From NCBI RefSeq assembly GCF_041381155.1, contig NC_091140.1, positions 25,820,864 through 25,884,863 of the forward strand: a DNA stretch of 64,000 nucleotides, written 5' to 3'. The notes beneath the pieces were generated by a model, which saw only the letters and a list, made by a program, of their open reading frames with translations, was not told the origin of the DNA and searched no databases. Below, piece after piece: positions 56,518 through 64,000 of the stretch. The stretch is from Argopecten irradians (taxonomy: Eukaryota; Mollusca; Bivalvia; Pectinida; Pectinidae). Each line of letters begins with the position of its first letter. Position 1 is the first letter of the stretch. A program made the position numbers and the translations under genes.

Positions 56518-56836
56518 ATTAATGTCCAGTCCGTGCTTTAGGTTTCATGTGTTGTATATGTATATATATATGTGTGTGTTTTAATTTTGATTAATTATCC
56601 CTCATTAATGTTTAGTGTAGTGCTTTAAGTTTCATATGTTGTATATATATAAATGTTTTAATTTTTACTAATCATATCTCATTAATGTTGAAGTGTAGTG
56701 CTTTAAGTTTCATAGGTTGTTTATACATGTTTTGATTTTAATTATCTCTCGTTAATGTTGAAGTGTAGTGCTTTAAGTTTCATATGTTGTATATATATAA
56801 ATGTTTTAATTTTGATTAATTATCTCTTATAATTTA
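56518..56836. repeat. ~85-bp tandem repeat, four copies
   Basis: Units share CATTAATGT, GTGTAGTGCTTTAAGTTTCA, TATGTTGTATATATATAA and TGTTTTAATTTTGATTAAT. It directly follows the MULE-type fragment. Confidence 0.9.
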
Positions 56837-58399
56837 ATGTTTTATCATATTTGACATTTTAAGATAGTGTGATAAATATGAAAACATTTGAAATGGAAAT
56901 AAAATACAGAATACAAATGTAGGTATACTAACAGTTAAATAGAATTGTGACTATTTGTAAAATTACAGGTAAAAAATCTACCTGTAAATCAGTACTTTAT
57001 CAGAACTGACTATAATTGGTGTGTCATTGTTCTCCAGTGTTTGTATAATTCCTTTGATCTCGAAAAAGTGGGAGAAAGAGGAACAAATCACCTGTATACC
57101 TCAAAATTCTTATATCGTCGGAGACCCACGGGTGATCGCACTACACTACGCTACACTTATCAACGTTAGTGTATATATCGCCTGGGTTACCGAGGATGAC
57201 TTTCTTACAACAAACATTTAAGTAGTTATAATATTGTTAGGTTTTGTTATCATCATAACCAGAGATTTAAATAGTTATTTAAATCTGTCATTTCAGTTTG
57301 AACTTAAAAAAATATTACATTTGAAATAGAAAAGAATATTTCCATAGAACGAAAATTTGAAAAGATCAGGAAATTGCATTTCCTAAATATTACACATTTT
57401 CCCCAAACTTTTAACCTAACTTTGTATTTAACCGTAGTTCGCTATCACATATCCAAGTTATCTCCCTTGTAACACTATGACACACATATTCTATAAAAAA
57501 TTACATCGATTTTTTCTTCTTCTATTTTTGGTTTCCAAAACCGAATCTCTTATGGCTATTGTGTTACGCCTCGTGTTCCAACAATAAGTCAGTCGTTTTA
57601 CGTTCCATCACGCTAGAATGTTGCTTAACGTAAGTAAAGGCGATATTTATATGTAAGTAAAGACCCGTCGTCATGGCTCCAGACTGACATTTTAGCTAAC
57701 CTTGTTTTACTCCAGTGATTTCACTAGTGGATGTCTAGAGTGAATGTCAAACTCCACATCATAAATCTGAGGAAATATTTCCCTTTGTTGAGTATATAGA
57801 CTCTTATTGATTTTATCGCCAAAACACGGGCCTACTTTTTTAAAGGACAGATGTTTTAATTAATGTCTGACATTCCCGTATCTGACACAACATGGAGAGA
57901 GACATGCAGTGTTCATCTCTCCTGTCGATATACTAAACAATCCGTTAGCTAGATGAGTATATAAAGAATAAAAAGCGTTAATGGAGTGGCATCGAAACGC
58001 TCTTAGGGATTTCTTGAACGACATATAATTTTACCAACATGGCATTTCGTCCGATTGCACTCTGAAGCCATTTGAAGCGAATTGGATGTCTAAAGCAAAA
58101 TAACAAAACAGCTATATAAAACCTAGATATTATATACTCTAACGGGTTTAATTTAGTGTCTAACCATAGGGTTTGGTTAAGGTAGGATCCTGAGAGATCT
58201 GAAGAATCAGAATTCATTGGTAAATGTCTTAACCTCCTCGCTGGTAAGTTTTGCTATAGCAATTAAACATGACAGCCATTGTGGTTAAAAGTCAAACCAC
58301 ACGCGACCCACACTCACACACAGACAACTTCTCCATTATCTGGTGACTTACGTTTTGAGCCATGGTGTTCGCATGATGTTTAACCTCAACCTCTATTAA
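56837..58399. other. Intergenic sequence, nothing recognised
   Basis: Open frames at 57021-57221, 57978-58217 and others are short and without motifs. No RNA gene seen. Confidence 0.5.
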
Positions 58400-58798
58400 A
58401 GGCCCACTACCTTTCCGAAACGGCTTTTTATTTTTAAAATGGGAATGTAAAACGAGATCGATAATTTTGTAGAGTCGCAAAAGTTATTGACTTACCGTTA
58501 ATACTACATATATCATCACCTTCTGAACAATTTAATCAAAATAAATAAAATGTTAATTTTCATAACGCGGGTCGTCTTATGATTCCCGCCGTCGTCCTAA
58601 ATACCGCGCGGTAGTTGACTATCACTGCGCCAGACGGCAAAACAGTGAAATGACTTTCCACTGTTTTCATATATTACGCGGTAAATCTTGCATATCTTTG
58701 GTGTTGCAACCTCTTCTTAGGCCATCGGTACATATTTTCTGACGTTATTAATGTTTTTAAGAAATCTTTATATTTTGCTCCGGAAAGGTAGTGGGCCT
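58400..58798. mobile_element. 399-bp MITE with perfect 18-bp inverted repeats (AGGCCCACTACC type)
   Basis: Both ends read AGGCCCACTACCTTTCCG toward the interior. The left flank is TTAA (58396-58399); the right flank is TGAA, consistent with one mutated TTAA. No coding capacity. Confidence 0.85.
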
Positions 58799-60269
58799 TG
58801 AAATATTATTGTTACATCTAACCTAACTGTAATGATGTTTACCATTGTCACTTTTTTATTGGTCGTTACATAATTTTGAAGTCTATGGCAATTAGATTGC
58901 AATTTAAAAGGTTTTTCAAGTGCTAAGGTTAAGGGCTATAAGGAAATGTTTGGTGATTTTTAAAGTTCATCTTGACATACTATGACCACGACAACGCAAC
59001 ATTCAAGGGGATCTTACCACAACTGCGACTGTAAAGTTTATTTTATGAAAGTGTAGTCAAAGTAACTCGATACCTAGATCTAAAAATGCAGCACTTAAGT
59101 CGTGTTAAAGTGGATTATCGCCAACTAAACATAAAACTGTTTTGATTTCTATCAAGTGGGTCCATGACATGACGTCCAAAGGTTACGCTTCCTGCGCGCT
59201 GAAGGTGTCGAATTACAAATTGCATTTAAACGATCGAAGACAAGACGATTACAAAGCGACTTTATATGTTACTCTAGGAACTTGTTCATGAATAAAAAAT
59301 CAGCATGAGAATTTTTCCCTGTTACTGTCGCCTATTCCTCCAGCAAAGCATTGTTCTTTGTAGAAATTGAATTCTTTAATTTGAATACAAAATTGTTAAA
59401 GACACAAAAGCAATTTGCCCTGTTATTTTTAGATGTTTCGTTTGACGTTATGTCTGAGAGAACACGGGAGCACCCAGCATTAGTAATCCAATACAATGGT
59501 TATGTCTGCCCAGGGGTATTCTCACCACCTGCTTTATTCCATATAACACAATATTACATTAAGAGTTGTGTTTAAAAGCATAGCGTTAAAGGAAGCTTTG
59601 GTCTAGTTTGTCTATTTTACATCCTTTGTAAGCATTGTAAAAACGTGCTAGGTTTGATGGTGGAGGAAAACCGGAGTACCCGGATAAAAACTACCGATCA
59701 ACGATCAGTACCAGTCGACCTTGAGGTTGAGGGCTTATGGTAATATGTCGGGATACAGGTGTGATAAACACGTGTTTTGTTTTCTTCATACAGGCAATAA
59801 CAGTACGCAAATCACAATGTGTTTGGTTTGTGTGATTTCAATCCTTCTCTCAACGTTATCACTTTCAGCCTTAAGAAAAAAACCCGCACAATTTAAAGTT
59901 ATTAGTACTAACGGACATTAATTTATTTGAAAAGTTTGCAACATATGAATCAATCAGGACTTATATAATCATAATCATAAAATCACTTGAACCGCGTTAT
60001 GTAACGTCACGTCAGAGTCTTATTTTGTTACCAACCCCAGCAAACTTTACACGGAGGGACGACACGACAAAGTGTTTTTTATTCTGTATATGTATGTGTC
60101 ACCTTTTCATTTAGTTGTGTTTATTTGGTGTCCTTTTGATGTTCTGAAACTTCCCAACTAACAAGAAAGTAAACAACATAAACGTTGTGGACTGACACAG
60201 ACTTAAATCCCCTGAAGCGTTCAAATTGATTCATTTTATGCAAATTGTATTTTTTCATTGCAATACGAT
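58799..60269. other. Intergenic sequence with one dispersed-repeat-like patch
   Basis: At about 59657-59715 GATGGTGGAGGAAAACCGG, AGTACCCGGATAAAAACTAC and CGATCAGTACC resemble a repeat that I have seen described in molluscan sequence; this is recollection, not a match. Otherwise nothing. Confidence 0.4.
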
Positions 60270-60445
60270 GGTTTCGAGATCTCAAAACGACGTGAGTAAA
60301 GCACTATTTACCGTCGATTAGTCCAACCTTCCGGTGATTATGACGTCGTCATTTGACGTGATTTTTGTGACGTCATAATTACCGGAAGGTGGGACTTATC
60401 GACGGAAATAGTACTTAACCCACGTCGTTTTTGGATATCAAAACC
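60270..60445. mobile_element. 176-bp foldback element
   Basis: Arms of about 75 bp are inverted copies: GGTTTCGAGATCTCAAAACG, ACCTTCCGG and TTATGACGTC on the left, and the reverse complement of the same on the right. The loop is about 20 bp (CGTCATTTGACGTGATTTTT region) and is itself rich in TGACGT. Target duplication not clear. Confidence 0.8.
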
Positions 60446-60545
60446 CACGTATTGCTAAGATTGAGACGAGGTTTCTTTTAGATAAATTTTGGAGATGGAA
60501 GCTAGGGAGCATTACACATATTTAGAAGTTTCAGTCCTTAAAACT

Positions 60546-60645
60546 ATGTACAAGTTAGTATCTTTTCTTGTACGTACAAATTATTATCTTCTACGTATAG
60601 GTTAGTTTCTTGTACGTACAGCTTAGTATCTTGTACGTACAAGTT
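60546..60645. repeat. ~25-bp tandem repeat rich in TGTACGTACA
   Basis: Four units of GTTAGTATCTTGTACGTACA with substitutions; each contains the palindrome TGTACGTACA or a one-base variant. Confidence 0.8.
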
Positions 60646-63600
60646 AAATATAACAAGATAACCAGATAAAAGATAAATAAAATTATATAGTGGTCCTAAT
60701 ACGCCGCCGTAACTTATGGACGAACAAGGGGGAGTCTATTACAGTGTTACACTTTCCTGTATGAGTAGTGCGAAACTGACCGATGCCGTAGGCGAGTAAA
60801 CACTGGTTGTAATACTACAACACTTGATTATCGATAATGTTTACTTGAGCAACCGTTAATATCAAATACCAATTAAATTCTTTTATTTCTCTCAGACACA
60901 ATATGTCTATAACTAGATCTCTCTATTCGACCAGAAAAATATTAATATCTGGCATTAAACCGACGAAAGTTTGAACCTACATCTCCGGTCCTTTAACGTT
61001 CATTTTTCCTCAATGTATTGTATTGTTCAATAATAATCATTATGCATTTTATTTCTGTTTTTTTTTTTTTTTTAAATATATTGCATATTTCTAATTAATT
61101 GATCGAATGTCACGTTCTCTAAAACGCCGTTATGTTTTATTCCTTTAAGTCATTATTTTGCATCCTTCTATATACAGGAGTTTTGGGGACAATTTAACGT
61201 TTTATTTCTATGGTAATAAAGCTAATAACCTCTTTATCATACCAGGTAGTAAACACAGCACAGTCATATCTTTAACAATGTTTTGTCTGTATATTGAGTA
61301 GGAGATGATTTTTTACGTCACGTTGTGTGCGAGGAGTCAGTCTGCCAACGACGCGGCAGTCATTCATCAATTCGGACATGAATGACAATGGTCAGTTGTG
61401 TCTACGTCCGGCCGGAGGCAGTTATTGACCATCAACAATGGAACATGCTTGTTTACTTCTGCTGTAAACACGATTAGTGAGCTAAGTACTGTGCACCTGG
61501 ATCATAAGCACTTATACACGCCCGACTCTCGTCAGACTCCCTTTGGTATTATCACAGAGTCTTAGATCAATAACATTCTTCTGAATCATCACCATCTTCA
61601 GGATTGTTCCTCAATTCCGCTATCCACGGGCAGATACGCCTCGTGATCCACGCCCCTCGTGTAACAGATTTGTATATGACAACATCACTGCCTTATACTG
61701 ATGGGGAACCTCTATAGTTATCTATCGGGATAGTAGACCTGTTATCCTGTTGATGAGTCTTTAAAGGTCTCCCAGCTTGTACTTGATTAGGAAGTAATAC
61801 GACTCTGTCATCAGACTCATCCCCATCATCTATCTAACATGGTGTAACGTACGCATCCTTGTGGGACCAACAGGGGCGAGGCGTTTGTTATTGATTCCGC
61901 GGAGGAAATAGTTAAAATCCAAATTCTACTTGCTGGCAAGCATTGATGAGAGCGCTGAGCAATCGTACGAGAGGACTAGATATCGTCAGTGTGATCATTG
62001 GTACACAAGGCTCCGGACCACACTTTATACATGTGTGTGTAATACCTTGGGCTGTTGGGTAAGTTGTCAACATATCATATTTCATAATTGGACAACTTTT
62101 TAGCACCGAATGATTACTTTTTATACCATCTATATATTGCATTGTCTGTTATATCAATTTATCAACGAATTTTCATTTTAACAATTTCACTTTTCTAAAG
62201 CTATGCAACATAGGCAAGCATAGAATAACTTGAGTCCATAGTGGATAAAACATTTCGTATTGAACATGATTAAAAGACAGTCCTTCGTTTAACATCTGTA
62301 GGACATGTAACATGGTGCTTTGTCATTTGAATATCCTTACCAAATGGTGCTGTAAACAAAAAGTATCGGCTCTTGCGTTTCATTTTGTGAAATAACTAAT
62401 ATTTTGGGCCAAGTTCGTGAATTCTGAGAGCTTTCAGTAAATCTAAGAGTTTAAATGTAGTATTTATGGAAATATTATACTTTTCAATTTTCAGGAAAAA
62501 TACATATTCCCCATTCATAACTTCGGCACCTTAAAAACGATGCAAAAGAAAATATTGGTTTTCAGCTTAATATCAGTTGTATTGTTAAAAGTAGAAGATT
62601 ACCTAAATTTATGTCACATAACTATGTATTAATGCTCGATTTAAGTTTGCTTTTTGGGAAAACAAATACGTACCTTTGAGGTCATTGTTAATAGTTTGTT
62701 GTTTATATCCTGCACTTGGTGTAATTATTATTAATACATCAGTTCAAAACTTATCTTATTTCATTATATTTTTTTTCATAATCTTACTTGACGGAACAGC
62801 TATTAATATGGCGGGAAAGAGTTGAGTTCTAGCAACTTCGGCGTGTTACCACGGACAAGAAATGTTCATTCAGAAATGAAAACAATTTCGGTATTAACTT
62901 CGGTATTTGGTATAGTTACTACATGCTACAACTAGTGGATTTCTAAAAGACACAAATTATAAACAAAAGAATGAAGCAATTTAGATACAGATATATATAC
63001 ATACAATTCTAACGCACGGCTTGGTTTATATTTGTATGAAAAATAACACCGGATGTAAGTCGTAATTATCGTATGATTGAGGATCAGTCAAGACTGTGAA
63101 AAGGAAGCTTTCAATTTCCGTTTTTCTTAACGAACATTAATAATATACATACAAATAAAGCCTGAAAAAGATGGAGGAGGACAAAAACGACAGTCTAATG
63201 GATGATAGTCACTTACACGGACAGAAAACGTATACATAACGAGCGTAATTAGTATATAGGGAAGTATTATGTTTCGTTTTGATTACCAGTCAGGACTCTA
63301 TGGTCACTCCCCTGGACCTAATGTAGCTCATTAATGTAAGTCTATAGAGACATTATATACATACATAATAACAGTTATACGTACGGATGTTTACGAACAA
63401 CACGTGCTGTGATTAGTGTAACAGATTTATATACAGCTGCTTAACCAACCAGAAGGGATGCGAATCGTGTTGAATTCGGATGATTTTGTATGATTATGTA
63501 ATATTGAAATTTGTTAGAGTCTTTTTGAAAAGGTAGTATTTGGTATGATCTGTGTGTGTAAGAACTCATTGTTTCTGAAAACCAACCAGGAAGTATTATA

Positions 63601-64000
63601 CCAAAAGGACTTATCGGAAGATACACTGTACCTTTCCAATATATCATGTTAAAAAGAATAAGAATATTTTTACAATGAGTAGTTAACAATAGGACATTCG
63701 TGTTTAACAAATCTACCATTGTGATGTGTATTAGTCGTTCTGTAGGTCAATGTGAAACTTGTAAACTTGATACATTATATGCAGCTGGTGACACAGTTAA
63801 AACATATGTGAACCGTATCAGCTACCATGTACTTCAATCGATTTTAACTTAATGACATGGATTAAAGTATATCTGCAATAGTGCATGTATATGTAATTTT
63901 AATGAAGAGATAACAGACAAATACTAGGAAGTTTGACTATCCAGCCTTCGGTACGGGTTTCGCCTTACCACGCCTTACACAACCTATGTTAATAAAAGGC
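60646..64000. other. Intergenic sequence to the window end; no gene supported
   Basis: A poly-T run lies at about 61059-61073. Open frames at 61912-62142 and 63441-63719 (minus strand) have no motif that I know and no splice context. I cannot exclude small or non-coding exons here. Confidence 0.5.

Overview
The window is animal nuclear DNA: AT-rich, with spliced genes (GT-AG introns), many minisatellites and dense short DNA transposons. The gene content and repeat types suggest a bivalve mollusc or close lophotrochozoan relative; this is an inference from general resemblance, not a species call.

Layout. (1) 1-7.4 kb, + strand: the 3' half of WDR19/IFT144 (intraflagellar transport complex A), eight exons ending at 6346. 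Two of its introns are almost filled by tandem arrays. A 36-bp array runs into a splice acceptor, and a ~66-bp array is visibly derived from a real exon end plus its 5' splice site. (2) 8.17-10.75 kb: a TTAA-flanked MITE split by a ~2.2 kb insertion that carries a decayed Crypton-type tyrosine recombinase, itself interrupted by a 78-bp palindromic MITE with an 8-bp target duplication. (3) 14.2-27.7 kb, - strand: a complete SLC6 neurotransmitter/amino-acid transporter (15 coding exons, 860 residues, glycine-transporter-like) with a long repetitive N-terminal tail. A possible alternative first coding exon at 35.03 kb would give a short-tailed isoform. (4) 28-43 kb: mainly non-coding, with minisatellites and MITEs. 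(5) 43.2-47.05 kb, + strand: an apparently intact 727-residue multipass membrane protein of unrecognised family, with an inferred non-coding first exon. (6) 47.3-49.4 kb: a ~68-bp minisatellite carrying a solo LTR with target duplication and a second insert. (7) 50.6-64 kb: decayed LINE and MULE fragments, several TTAA-type MITEs, large inverted repeats and no gene that I can support.

The three cellular genes show no common pathway: one is ciliary transport, one solute uptake, one unknown. The most unusual content is structural: tandem arrays grown from splice-site sequence, and nested transposons whose target duplications let the insertion order be read directly. All exon boundaries were set by hand from reading frame, splice consensus and family resemblance; no alignment or transcript was available.
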